Assembly (NCBI GenBank): GCA_934636465.1
Contig: CAKUAR010000013.1
Span: forward strand, 1 to 63,133
Direction of reading: 5' to 3'
DNA: 63,133 nt
From: an uncultured Muribaculaceae bacterium
GTDB lineage: Bacteria > Bacteroidota > Bacteroidia > Bacteroidales > Muribaculaceae
Shown: positions 51,839 through 60,467 of the stretch, piece by piece
Layout of the letters: every line of letters begins with the position of its first letter
Numbering within the stretch: position 1 is the stretch's first letter
Notes under the pieces: generated by a model
The model's database searches: none
Told to the model about the DNA's origin: nothing
The model's input: the letters and a program-made list of their open reading frames with translations, nothing else
Translations under genes and position numbers: made by a program

Positions 51839-53361
51839 AATCAGTGGTAATAATAGGCGGCGGACTGGGAGGGTTGTTCACTGGAGCAATTCTCGCCAAA
51901 GAGGGCTTCAGTGTCACTGTGCTCGAAAAAAATGCCACAATAGGCGGCGGACTACAGTCGTTCACACGCTTTGGCGAGGTGTTTGACACCGGCATGCACA
52001 TGATAGGCGGCATGCAGCCCGGAGGCAACATAGAGCGCCTGTGCCGCTACCTCGGCATAAGCGGCGAGGCAAATGTGATGCCGGTTGACGACAACTGCAC
52101 CGACGACCTCTATTTTGCCGAAGACGACACCCACTATCTGCTGCGCAAAGGCAAAGATGGCCTCATAGAGTCGCTATCGGGCTATTTTCCTCAATCCAGA
52201 CACGAGATTGAGGCTTATATGAACGACGTGTTCGGCATAGTGAGCCGCATCGACATGTTTAACCTGCGCCCCACACCAGTGTTCACTCCATTTCCTGCCG
52301 ACGACTCCCTAATGGCTGCCGATGAATTTATAGCCAAGCATATCACCGACAGGCGGCTGCGCAGCGTGATAGCATATATGAACCCCCTGTATGGCGGCAT
52401 GGGCGGCAAAACGCCGGCCTATATCCACGCCATAGTCACCGTGCTCTATGCCGAGGGCACAAGCCGCTTTGTGGGCGGCAGCGTGAGGTTTGCACGCCTG
52501 TTGGCCAACGTGATAACCGAGCATGGGGGCAAGGTGATGCCAGCCGACGGCGTGGAGTGGATTGAAACCAGCGACAAGATGGTGACATTCGTGCGCACAC
52601 GCAGCGGGCGAAGCTATACTGCCGACCACTACATATCGGCCATTCACCCCTGTACGCTGCTCACACTCATGAGCGAGAAATCGTTCACAAAGTCATATCG
52701 CGACCGGCTCAACTCCATACCCAACTCCTACTCAGCCTTCTCGCTCTATGTGAAGATGAAAGACGGCACATTCCCCTACATCAACCACTCTGAGTATTAC
52801 ATGAGCCGATATGACGACATCTGGGAGTTTGCCAACCCCGACAAGAAGTGGCCGCTTGGCTTCTTACTTATGACACCGCCCGAACAAAACCAAGGCAAAT
52901 TCAGCCGCAAGGTGCTGCTCACAGCCCCCATGCGCTTCGACGAGGTGAAACCGTGGGAGGCCACCACCACCGGGCACCGCGGCAGCAGCTATGAGCAGTG
53001 GAAACGCGAAAGAGCCGCGCAGCTCCTCGACATGATTGAGAAAATGCACCCAGGATTTTCGTCAAATATCAACAAAATAATAACATCATCGCCACTCACC
53101 ATACGCGACTTCTATGGCGTGAAAGGCGGTGCTTTGAGCGGTTTCAGCAAAGACTGCCACAACATGGCTCTGTCGCAACTGCCGGTGGTGACCAAGGTGC
53201 GCAACCTGCTGCTCACCGGCCAGAACAACAGTCTGCACGGTTTTTGTGGAGTGGCTCTCACTGCCATCAGCACAAGTGAGGTGCTGCTGGGACATAACTA
53301 CATAATCAACAAAATCAACGATTGTGCGCCTGCGTCGCAATCGCCATGCACCGCCCTATGA
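51835..53361 (+). CDS. CrtI/retinol-saturase-like FAD oxidoreductase, copy 2
   Basis: This 508-residue paralog of copy 1 has IIGGGLGGLFTGAILAKEGF, LEKNATIGGGLQ and DTGMHMIGGM in the N-terminal FAD domain. A C-terminal LLTGQNNSLHGFCGVAL block closes it. The middle and substrate-binding segments differ substantially from copy 1, so the two probably act on different bonds or form a heterodimer. It overlaps the gene before and the hydrolase after (ATGA). Cytoplasmic or loosely membrane-associated in relatives. Confidence 0.85.
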   Translation: MKSVVIIGGGLGGLFTGAILAKEGFSVTVLEKNATIGGGLQSFTRFGEVFDTGMHMIGGMQPGGNIERLCRYLGISGEANVMPVDDNCTDDLYFAEDDTHYLLRKGKDGLIESLSGYFPQSRHEIEAYMNDVFGIVSRIDMFNLRPTPVFTPFPADDSLMAADEFIAKHITDRRLRSVIAYMNPLYGGMGGKTPAYIHAIVTVLYAEGTSRFVGGSVRFARLLANVITEHGGKVMPADGVEWIETSDKMVTFVRTRSGRSYTADHYISAIHPCTLLTLMSEKSFTKSYRDRLNSIPNSYSAFSLYVKMKDGTFPYINHSEYYMSRYDDIWEFANPDKKWPLGFLLMTPPEQNQGKFSRKVLLTAPMRFDEVKPWEATTTGHRGSSYEQWKRERAAQLLDMIEKMHPGFSSNINKIITSSPLTIRDFYGVKGGALSGFSKDCHNMALSQLPVVTKVRNLLLTGQNNSLHGFCGVALTAISTSEVLLGHNYIINKINDCAPASQSPCTAL

Positions 53362-54248
53362 TTTCATCACTGAAAAGAAACATAATAACCGCACTATGCA
53401 CCATAGCAGCCATAAGTCTGGCCTTTGCCGCCAGCGGTGACGCAAAGCCAGAAAACATCTGGCAAGGTGTGCCCCACCACAAAAAGGTGGAGTTGACCCC
53501 CTACGTGGCTCCTGGCAAAGCCAACACTGCCATAGTGGTGTGCCCCGGCGGCAGCTATTTTTGGCACGACATGAACCACGAGGGGCGTGAGGTGGGCCAA
53601 TGGCTCGTTAACAACGGCATCACAGCCTTTGTGCTGCGCTACCGCGTGGCCGATGTGCCGGCATTTGTCACAGGCTATCGCTATTTGCTGCGCGGCAACC
53701 GCTATCCCGACCCACAAGACGACCTACGCCAAGCCATACGCTACATCAAGGCCAATGCCTCACGCTTTGGCATCGACACCACACGCATAGGAGCCATGGG
53801 GTTCTCGGCTGGCGGACACCTCGTGATGTCGGCCGCGGAGCTGTTTGCCGCAAACGACCGTCCGGCTTTTGTTGCACCAATATATCCGGTGGTGACCATG
53901 AGCGAACCATACGTGCATCGCCGCTCGCGCCGTGCCTTGCTTGGCGACAACAAAAAGCACAACAAGCGGTTGCAAGACTCACTCTCGCTCGAAAAGCATG
54001 TGAAGCCCGACTGCCCTCCTGTGTTTCTGGTCAACTGCATAGACGACCCCATAGTGCGATACCAAAACTCCGTACTTCTCGACTCTGCCCTCACGGCACA
54101 AGGCGTGAAACACCGCTATCTGCAATACAGCACCGGCGGACATGGTTTCGGCGCATCGGCAGAGAAAGGCACAGCCGAGTGCCGCCGATGGAAACAAGAA
54201 TTCATCACCTGGATTAAGGAACTTTTCAAAAATTCAACCATATTATGA
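53358..54248 (+). CDS. Secreted alpha/beta-hydrolase esterase
   Basis: From the ATG at 53358, which overlaps the previous stop, the product has 296 residues and a signal-like N-terminus (NIITALCTIAAISLAFAASG). Two earlier Met codons would extend it into the preceding gene. The fold has the oxyanion CPGGSYFWH, the nucleophile Ser150 in GFSAGGH, a D in CIDDPIVRYQNS and the C-terminal His in GGHGFG. It resembles esterase/lipase and acetyl-xylan esterase families. In the operon it may trim or release the lipid in the periplasm. The substrate is unknown. Confidence 0.75.
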   Translation: MISSLKRNIITALCTIAAISLAFAASGDAKPENIWQGVPHHKKVELTPYVAPGKANTAIVVCPGGSYFWHDMNHEGREVGQWLVNNGITAFVLRYRVADVPAFVTGYRYLLRGNRYPDPQDDLRQAIRYIKANASRFGIDTTRIGAMGFSAGGHLVMSAAELFAANDRPAFVAPIYPVVTMSEPYVHRRSRRALLGDNKKHNKRLQDSLSLEKHVKPDCPPVFLVNCIDDPIVRYQNSVLLDSALTAQGVKHRYLQYSTGGHGFGASAEKGTAECRRWKQEFITWIKELFKNSTIL

Positions 54249-54895
54249 AACTTTTTGTCAAAAAAATCTTCTTTACTTTGTTTTTGGCTCTAATTGCCTT
54301 TACCACCAATGCAAAGACCGACACAACTACCGTAAGTTTAGAGACCTACAAGCAGTTAACCGGTGAATTTAAAAGCTGCAAAGCATTTTCTGTTGATTTT
54401 GATTTAAGCAACATGAGATATGGCAGCTTGACATTCAATGATTTTCTCGTTTTTTGCAAAGGTTCTTATAATTACGAACCCGAATTCATAAACATTCTGT
54501 TCAAAAAATGGGAAGAAACTTTTTATAGCCAGCCACAATTTGTCAGACCAAATGAAGCGACAACGCCTTTTAGAATACACATAAAAGTGACCGACATCAA
54601 CGAGCGTGCCGGAATGAAAGCCACGGCTCTGGTCACCTACAAAGATTCAATCAATTATTCATTAATCAACCTGTCAGTAGAAAACGGACGGTGGAACTCC
54701 TTTGACAAACTTCTAATGGAAAAGGCAGAAGACCAGGTAAAACTTCTGAACAAAGGTCTTAAAGCAAAAGAGCCGAATCTGATAATAAAAGATAAAGTGC
54801 AAATTAAAAAAGCTGCAAATGCCGAAATTGAAAAAATGAAGGAAAGAGAAAGGCAAAAATGGGCTGACCACATGTATTACCAAGACCAATATTAA
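54245..54895 (+). CDS. Secreted 216-residue protein, unknown, tandem copy 1
   Basis: A signal peptide (MKLFVKKIFFTLFLALIAFTTNA) precedes a domain with VSLETYKQLTGEFKSCKAFS, DLSNMRYGSLTF, FKKWEETFYSQPQFVRP and VTDINERAGMKATALVTYKD. The C-terminal 45 residues are charged (KMKERERQKWADHMYYQDQY). It is closely related to the next gene. The pair is more AT-rich than the surrounding operon genes, hinting at later insertion. Overlap of four bases with the hydrolase gene shows it belongs to the operon. No function known. Confidence 0.65.
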   Translation: MKLFVKKIFFTLFLALIAFTTNAKTDTTTVSLETYKQLTGEFKSCKAFSVDFDLSNMRYGSLTFNDFLVFCKGSYNYEPEFINILFKKWEETFYSQPQFVRPNEATTPFRIHIKVTDINERAGMKATALVTYKDSINYSLINLSVENGRWNSFDKLLMEKAEDQVKLLNKGLKAKEPNLIIKDKVQIKKAANAEIEKMKERERQKWADHMYYQDQY

Positions 54896-54909
54896 CATAC
54901 ATATTTGCT

Positions 54910-55572
54910 ATGAATGTTTCTTTGAAAAAAGCGATTATTCTTTCAGTCATGGTTCTTGTGTTCTGCACGGCAAAAGCACAAGACAAAAACGCAGTCAGCA
55001 TTGAAACCTACGAAAGGTTAACTGCCGAGTTCAAAAGATGTAATGCATTCGTCATTGATTTTGACATGAGCAACGCAACGTATGGCGACTTAACACATGA
55101 TGAATTCATCACCTATTGCAAAGGCACTTATGGGTATGACCCTGAATATATTGATGTTTTGTTCAAAAAGTGGGAATGTGAGTTTTACAAAGACCAAAAA
55201 TTTGTGCGACCAGAAGAAGCGATAACGCCATTCAAGATTCACGTCAAGTTAACCGACATCAACGAGTCAGCCGGAATGAAAGCCACAGCTGTCGTCACCT
55301 ATAAGGATTCTATCGACTATTCTTTCATTGACCTGTCTGTTGGGAATGGGCGTTGGAACACGTTTGGAAAACTTCTTTTAGAAAAGGCAAAAGAGCAAGT
55401 GAGCAAGCTAAAAACAGCCCTTAACAGCAAAAAACCCTATCTTTTAAGCAAGGATAAAGCCTCAGAAGAAGCAATCAAGCAAGAAATCAAAAACAAAAAA
55501 TCAGAACGAAAGAGAGAAAAAGAAAAGCAAAAATGGGCTGAGTATTACAAATCTTTCAGAAAGCAGCAATAA
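54910..55572 (+). CDS. Secreted 220-residue protein, unknown, tandem copy 2
   Basis: The paralog of the preceding gene shares VSIETYERLTAEFKRCNAFV, DMSNATYGDLTHDEF, LFKKWECEFYKDQKFVRPEE and TDINESAGMKATAVVTYKDS. The end is also charged (KKSERKREKEKQKWAEYYKS). The signal peptide ends near CTAKA. Its stop TAA shares the A of the ATG of the acyltransferase gene (TAATG). The duplicate pair may act as a periplasmic complex, but this is conjecture. Confidence 0.65.
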   Translation: MNVSLKKAIILSVMVLVFCTAKAQDKNAVSIETYERLTAEFKRCNAFVIDFDMSNATYGDLTHDEFITYCKGTYGYDPEYIDVLFKKWECEFYKDQKFVRPEEAITPFKIHVKLTDINESAGMKATAVVTYKDSIDYSFIDLSVGNGRWNTFGKLLLEKAKEQVSKLKTALNSKKPYLLSKDKASEEAIKQEIKNKKSERKREKEKQKWAEYYKSFRKQQ

Positions 55573-56738
55573 TGACAATAAATGATTTCGACGACATAAG
55601 GCCTTATAACGAAGAGGAAGTGCCTGCTGCCATGCAGCGTATAGCCAGCTCCGACGCATTTCCCATTCTCTCTTCTTTCATCTATCCGGGCGAGCCGATT
55701 GAGCAAGTGCGCAAACGCGTGGGCAACTACACCACAGTGCGCGAGTTTCAGTCACAAACCATGTGCGACGTCAACCGGCGTGTCGTTGACACAAGCATCA
55801 CCCAGTTGTCATTCACCGGCTTGGAGCAACTTAGCCCCAACGGTGCCTACCTATATGTGTCTAATCACCGCGACATAATGCTCGACTCCAGCCTGCTGCA
55901 ATACATCTTTGTGAACAACGGCTTCGACACAACCGAAATCACATTTGGCGCAAACCTGATGATGAACCAGCTGATTATCGACATTGGCAAGTGCAACAAG
56001 ATGTTTCGCGTGGAGCGGCCCGGCGGCAGCATCAAGGAATTTTACAAGGGCTCACGCCACCTGTCTGACTACATACGCTTCGTCATAACGCAAAAGCACC
56101 ACTCCGTGTGGATAGCCCAGCGCAACGGACGCACAAAAGACGGCCGCGACCTCACCGACAAAGGCATAATCAAGATGTTTGCCATGAGCGAGCCCGACGA
56201 CAAGATTGCCGCTCTGGAGCAACTGCACATTGTGCCCATGTCAATATCATACGAGTGGGAGCCATGCGATGTGCTCAAAACGCTTGAGATTTATGAGTCG
56301 CAGTTCACACGCTACACCAAGAAGCCCGGCGAGGACCTTAACAGCATACTCACCGGCGTGCTGCAACAAAAGGGGCGCGTACACATAGAGCTGTGCGAGC
56401 CTGTCACGGCACAGGAGTTGAGTGCCCTCGCGCCGCTCACAAACAGCGACTACCACAAGCAGGTGGCAGCCATAATAGACCGGCGCATAATCAGCGCCTA
56501 TCGCCTATATCCAAACAATTTCGTGGCCTACGACTTGCATCATGGCACCACGCGGTTTGCCGACCGCTACACCGCCAAGCAGAAAAATGCCTTTGTGCGG
56601 CGCATGAAGCAATTGGAGAGCTACGACACCTGCGACGTGGAGCAGCTCATCGACATTTTCCTCGGCATCTACGCCAATCCCGTGGCCACCAAGCTGGCTA
56701 TTGCCGACACCCAAAACTCCACACAAGAAACACAATAG
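55572..56738 (+). CDS. PlsC-like acyltransferase
   Basis: The 388-residue protein has the acyltransferase core: SNHRDIMLDSSL at about residues 97-108 (His99, Asp105) and WIAQRNGRTKDGRDL near 177, in place of PEGTR. The longer His-Asp spacing is a variant that I recall from Bacteroidetes acyltransferases. It would acylate a glycerol or lipid acceptor. The N-terminal 80 residues are helical. It follows the secreted pair with TAATG coupling and precedes the exporter by 4 bases. Cytosolic face of the inner membrane. Confidence 0.78.
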   Translation: MTINDFDDIRPYNEEEVPAAMQRIASSDAFPILSSFIYPGEPIEQVRKRVGNYTTVREFQSQTMCDVNRRVVDTSITQLSFTGLEQLSPNGAYLYVSNHRDIMLDSSLLQYIFVNNGFDTTEITFGANLMMNQLIIDIGKCNKMFRVERPGGSIKEFYKGSRHLSDYIRFVITQKHHSVWIAQRNGRTKDGRDLTDKGIIKMFAMSEPDDKIAALEQLHIVPMSISYEWEPCDVLKTLEIYESQFTRYTKKPGEDLNSILTGVLQQKGRVHIELCEPVTAQELSALAPLTNSDYHKQVAAIIDRRIISAYRLYPNNFVAYDLHHGTTRFADRYTAKQKNAFVRRMKQLESYDTCDVEQLIDIFLGIYANPVATKLAIADTQNSTQETQ

Positions 56739-56742
56739 AGCA

Positions 56743-59700
56743 ATGACCAATTTAGTGATAGGCATCTACAACTATCTGCTGCACCACCGCATGGTGGGCA
56801 TGGTGTCGTTTGTGGCAGTGACCGCCGCGTTGCTGTTTCTGATGCTGCGGCTGCAATACAAGGAAAACATTGCCGACTTCCTGCCTCTCGACAGCAGCCA
56901 CCAAAAGGAACTTGGCATATATCAGGACATTTCTGGCGCAAACAAAATTATAGCCGTGTTTCAGTATCGCGACAGCGCCAATGCCGACCCTGCCGAGATG
57001 GAACAAGCCATCGACACGTTTGCAAGCCGTGTGGAGCAGCTCGACACGGCACATGCCGCAATCAACTTGACAGCGCGTGTTGACATAAGGAAAATGGCCG
57101 AAATGACCTCGGCTGTGTATGCCAACATTCCATATTTTCTGACCGATGCTGACTATCACCGCATCGACAGTCTGCTTGCACAACCCGGCTACATGAGCCA
57201 GCAACTCGCCTACGACCGCAGCATGCTTGCCCAGCCGGCCGGCAGCGTGATGGCAATAGCCATAAAGCATGACCCACTCAACTTGTTTGCACCAGTGGTG
57301 GGCAAGCTGCAAAGCTCTGCCGAAGGCATGAAATATGCCATGCAAGACGGATACATTTTCTCGCCCGACTTGCAGCGCGCCTTTGTGACACTGGAGTCGC
57401 CCTACGGCTCCAGCGAGACCGAAAACAACGCCAAGCTACTGAAACTCTTGCAGAGCGCCGCCCACAGCGCCACAGCGCAGCAAGGCTGCAACATCGACAT
57501 TCGCTTTTTGGGCGGGCCGGTGATAGCCGTGGGCAACTCTCAGCAGATTAAGCGCGACAGCATATTGTCGGTGACCATAGCCGTGGTGCTTATACTGGCT
57601 CTGCTGCTTGTGGCGTTTCGCAACGTGTGGCATTTGGCGCTGATTGCCGTGTCGATAGGCTGGGGCTGGCTGTTTGCCATGGGCGGACTGTCGGTATTTC
57701 ACAACGACGCCTCAATCATTGTGGTGGGCATATCGTCGGTGATACTCGGCATTGCCGTCAACTATCCGCTGCACTTCATAGCCCACTTGCAGCACACGCC
57801 ATGCAAGCGCAAAGCCCTGCGCGAGATAGTGACGCCGCTTTTCGTGGGCAACATCACCACCGTGGGCTCGTTTCTTGCCCTCGTGCCACTGCAGTCGGTG
57901 GCACTGCGCGACCTCGGCATTTTCGCCTCGTTTCTGCTCATCGGCACCATAGTGTTTGTGCTGATATATCTGCCGCACGTCACCACAGTGAGCCGCCAAG
58001 CGCCACACAACGCCATTCTCAACCGCTTGGGCAACGTGTCGCTCGACAGCAAGCCCGTTGTGGTGTGGGTGGTTGCGGTGCTGACCGTGGTGCTGGGCAT
58101 ATTCAGCTTCCAGACCAAGTTCGACACCAACATAAGCCACATCAACTACATGACGCAGCAGCAAAAAGACGACATGGCTTATTTCCAGAAAGAAATGCTC
58201 GGCACGGCAAGCACACCAGAGGTGTATGCCGTGACATCGGGCAAGACGCTCGACGAGGCTCTTGACAACAACAGCCGTCTGCAGCCGTGCATCGACAGCT
58301 TGCTGCGCACAGGCACCATAAAAGGCAGCCCGGTGTTTGCACGCTTCATCACGTCGCAAAAGGAGCAGGCAAAGCGGCTTGCGCTATGGCGCGATTTTCT
58401 GAAAAAACACCCCACCCTCCTGCCCGACTTGCAGCGCGCCGGTTCACAAGCCGGATTTGGCACACAGGCGTTTGCCAAATTCCACGACATAATCTCCAAA
58501 GAATACGCTCCGCAGCAGCCCGAAAAGTTCAGCGCAGTGGTGTCGTCGCTGTTCGCCTCAAGCGTAACACACGACAAGGCCGACAGCACCTACAATGTGG
58601 TTAGCCGGCTCAACGTTGACGAGCAGCACATGGCGCGCGTGGAGCAAGCGCTCACCGAGTGCGGCGCGCACACATTCGACGTGGCAAACATGAACAGCGC
58701 CATAGCCAACAACCTGTCCAACGACTTCAACTACATAGGCTGGGCGTGCGGCTGCATAGTGTTCTTCTTCCTGTGGCTGTCGTTTGGCAGCATCGAACTG
58801 ACCATATCGTCGTTCATTCCCATGGCTGTGAGCTGGTTGTGGATTTTGGGAATAATGGCCATTTGCAACATTCAGTTCAACATAGTCAACGTGATTCTCG
58901 CCTCGTTTATCTTCGGCCAGGGCGACGACTACACAATCTTCATGACCGAAGGCGCAAGTTATGAGTATGCCTACCGGCGCAAAATGCTCGCCTCCTACAA
59001 ACATTCCATTATCATATCGGCACTAATCATGTTTATAGGCATAGGCACGCTTGTCATAGCCAAGCACCCGGCTCTGCGCTCGCTTGCCGAGGTGACCATA
59101 ACCGGCATGTTCTCGGTGGTGCTGATGGCCTACCTGTTTCCACCGCTCATTTTCAAATTTCTGGTCAAGTCGCACGGCAAGTGGCGCACACGCCCCATAT
59201 CGGTGCGCCCAATGGGCACAAAGCTACTTTTGCAAACCTTGCTGCTCTGGGCGCAATGCCGCGGGGTGCTGCGCAAATGCCCCAAAAAGGCGGCTTTGTT
59301 TGTACTGAAGCGTCTGCCCGGAATCAAAATAAGTCTTACAGATTTCGAGCCATCGCCGACAGTTATAGCATGTCACAGCACATCGCCACTTAATGTGCTG
59401 CTATTGCAAGCCATGGCGGAAAAGATTGCATTTGTCATCAATCCCAACGAAATAAACGACCTGGCGTTGCGCTGTTTTGTAACAAAATCAGTGATTTTCA
59501 ACTCATCAAAGCCTTTAGACCACGAAGCCATGGCAACGCGGTTTGCCAGCGGCTACAGCATAGCCGTGGTGGGCGGCGAAGAAGCGTGCCGGCAGGCCCT
59601 CGGCATTGCGTCACGGCTACACGCCCAAGTCACACCAGTGGCAATATTCGGTTCGGCTGATGTGCTGCCAAGTGAATGCGAGCAAGTGTATCAAGGCACC

Positions 59701-60213
59701 ATCACGGCAGCTCCGTTGCCTGCCATGGCAGCCACATCGCAACCCGATGTGCTGTCGCTCTGCATAGAAATGCAAGTGGAGGCCATGCGCGCCAAGACTG
59801 CCAATGCCGCCTATTACCGCGGTCTTGTCACCGACCGCTACCGCTACAAGGGCGTTGACATCTTCCGAGCCGTGTGTCGCAACTTGAAGAGCCACAAGTG
59901 CTACTCAGAGCAAATCGACGGTCAGCCAAATTCTAGCGCGGCAGTAATCGTCAATGCCGGATATGGCGAGTTTGCTTTGCTCTACGCCCTTGTGCACAAG
60001 CAGGTGCAAGTGACCGCGTGGGAGCCCGACGACGACAAACGCACCGTGCTGCGCCACTGCGCCGAGGGCATTGCGCAAAATCTGACAGTGGCTGACAGCG
60101 ACATCAGCCCCAACGACTTCGACCCTGCCACTACGAGCGTGTTTATGTTCGGTGAGCCGCACGACAGCAGTTTTGACCCGCAAGCCGGCTTCCGCGTAGC
60201 AGTCATCAATTAG
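56743..60213 (+). CDS. MMPL/RND lipid exporter fused to degenerate acyltransferase and methyltransferase-like domains
   Basis: From the ATG at 56743 the product has 1156 residues. Residues 1 to about 800 are an MMPL/RND exporter with two membrane blocks (VTIAVVLILALLLVAFRNVW and IISALIMFIGIGTLVIAKHP) and periplasmic loops. The tail then has a segment laid out like a PlsC acyltransferase but with CHSTSPLN where NHxxxxD is expected (about 876) and GGEEA for PEGTR (about 944). A Rossmann-like stretch NAGYGEFALLYAL (about 1070) resembles SAM enzymes. The exporter would move the lipid to the outer membrane. The dead acyltransferase may bind the lipid. The open frame starting at 56701 lies in the previous gene. 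Confidence 0.78.
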   Translation: MTNLVIGIYNYLLHHRMVGMVSFVAVTAALLFLMLRLQYKENIADFLPLDSSHQKELGIYQDISGANKIIAVFQYRDSANADPAEMEQAIDTFASRVEQLDTAHAAINLTARVDIRKMAEMTSAVYANIPYFLTDADYHRIDSLLAQPGYMSQQLAYDRSMLAQPAGSVMAIAIKHDPLNLFAPVVGKLQSSAEGMKYAMQDGYIFSPDLQRAFVTLESPYGSSETENNAKLLKLLQSAAHSATAQQGCNIDIRFLGGPVIAVGNSQQIKRDSILSVTIAVVLILALLLVAFRNVWHLALIAVSIGWGWLFAMGGLSVFHNDASIIVVGISSVILGIAVNYPLHFIAHLQHTPCKRKALREIVTPLFVGNITTVGSFLALVPLQSVALRDLGIFASFLLIGTIVFVLIYLPHVTTVSRQAPHNAILNRLGNVSLDSKPVVVWVVAVLTVVLGIFSFQTKFDTNISHINYMTQQQKDDMAYFQKEMLGTASTPEVYAVTSGKTLDEALDNNSRLQPCIDSLLRTGTIKGSPVFARFITSQKEQAKRLALWRDFLKKHPTLLPDLQRAGSQAGFGTQAFAKFHDIISKEYAPQQPEKFSAVVSSLFASSVTHDKADSTYNVVSRLNVDEQHMARVEQALTECGAHTFDVANMNSAIANNLSNDFNYIGWACGCIVFFFLWLSFGSIELTISSFIPMAVSWLWILGIMAICNIQFNIVNVILASFIFGQGDDYTIFMTEGASYEYAYRRKMLASYKHSIIISALIMFIGIGTLVIAKHPALRSLAEVTITGMFSVVLMAYLFPPLIFKFLVKSHGKWRTRPISVRPMGTKLLLQTLLLWAQCRGVLRKCPKKAALFVLKRLPGIKISLTDFEPSPTVIACHSTSPLNVLLLQAMAEKIAFVINPNEINDLALRCFVTKSVIFNSSKPLDHEAMATRFASGYSIAVVGGEEACRQALGIASRLHAQVTPVAIFGSADVLPSECEQVYQGTITAAPLPAMAATSQPDVLSLCIEMQVEAMRAKTANAAYYRGLVTDRYRYKGVDIFRAVCRNLKSHKCYSEQIDGQPNSSAAVIVNAGYGEFALLYALVHKQVQVTAWEPDDDKRTVLRHCAEGIAQNLTVADSDISPNDFDPATTSVFMFGEPHDSSFDPQAGFRVAVIN

Positions 60214-60242
60214 TTACTCATTTTTACTCAAAAATCATATTT

Positions 60243-60467
60243 ATGGACAACAAGCAAACCATACGCCAACTGCTTGAAGAAGCGTTGCCTCTCGTGGATT
60301 TTGACTCCGATTTTCTGTTCAACGAGCTTGACTCGCTCGGCATAGCACAAATTCTGATGATTTTGTCCGACCACTATGGCATAAAGCTGGAACACTCCGA
60401 CGTTACGCCAAAGAATTTCAAGTCGCTCGACAGCCTGGTGAGCATGGTTGAAAACAAACTGAAATGA
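60243..60467 (+). CDS. Acyl carrier protein, copy 3
   Basis: The 74-residue carrier has Ser31 in FNELDSLGIAQIL. It is directly followed, with overlap (ATGA), by the AMP-forming ligase, a typical pairing in which the ligase loads the starter onto this ACP. It is shorter and less acidic than the other two. It lies 29 bases after the exporter gene. Confidence 0.88.
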   Translation: MDNKQTIRQLLEEALPLVDFDSDFLFNELDSLGIAQILMILSDHYGIKLEHSDVTPKNFKSLDSLVSMVENKLK

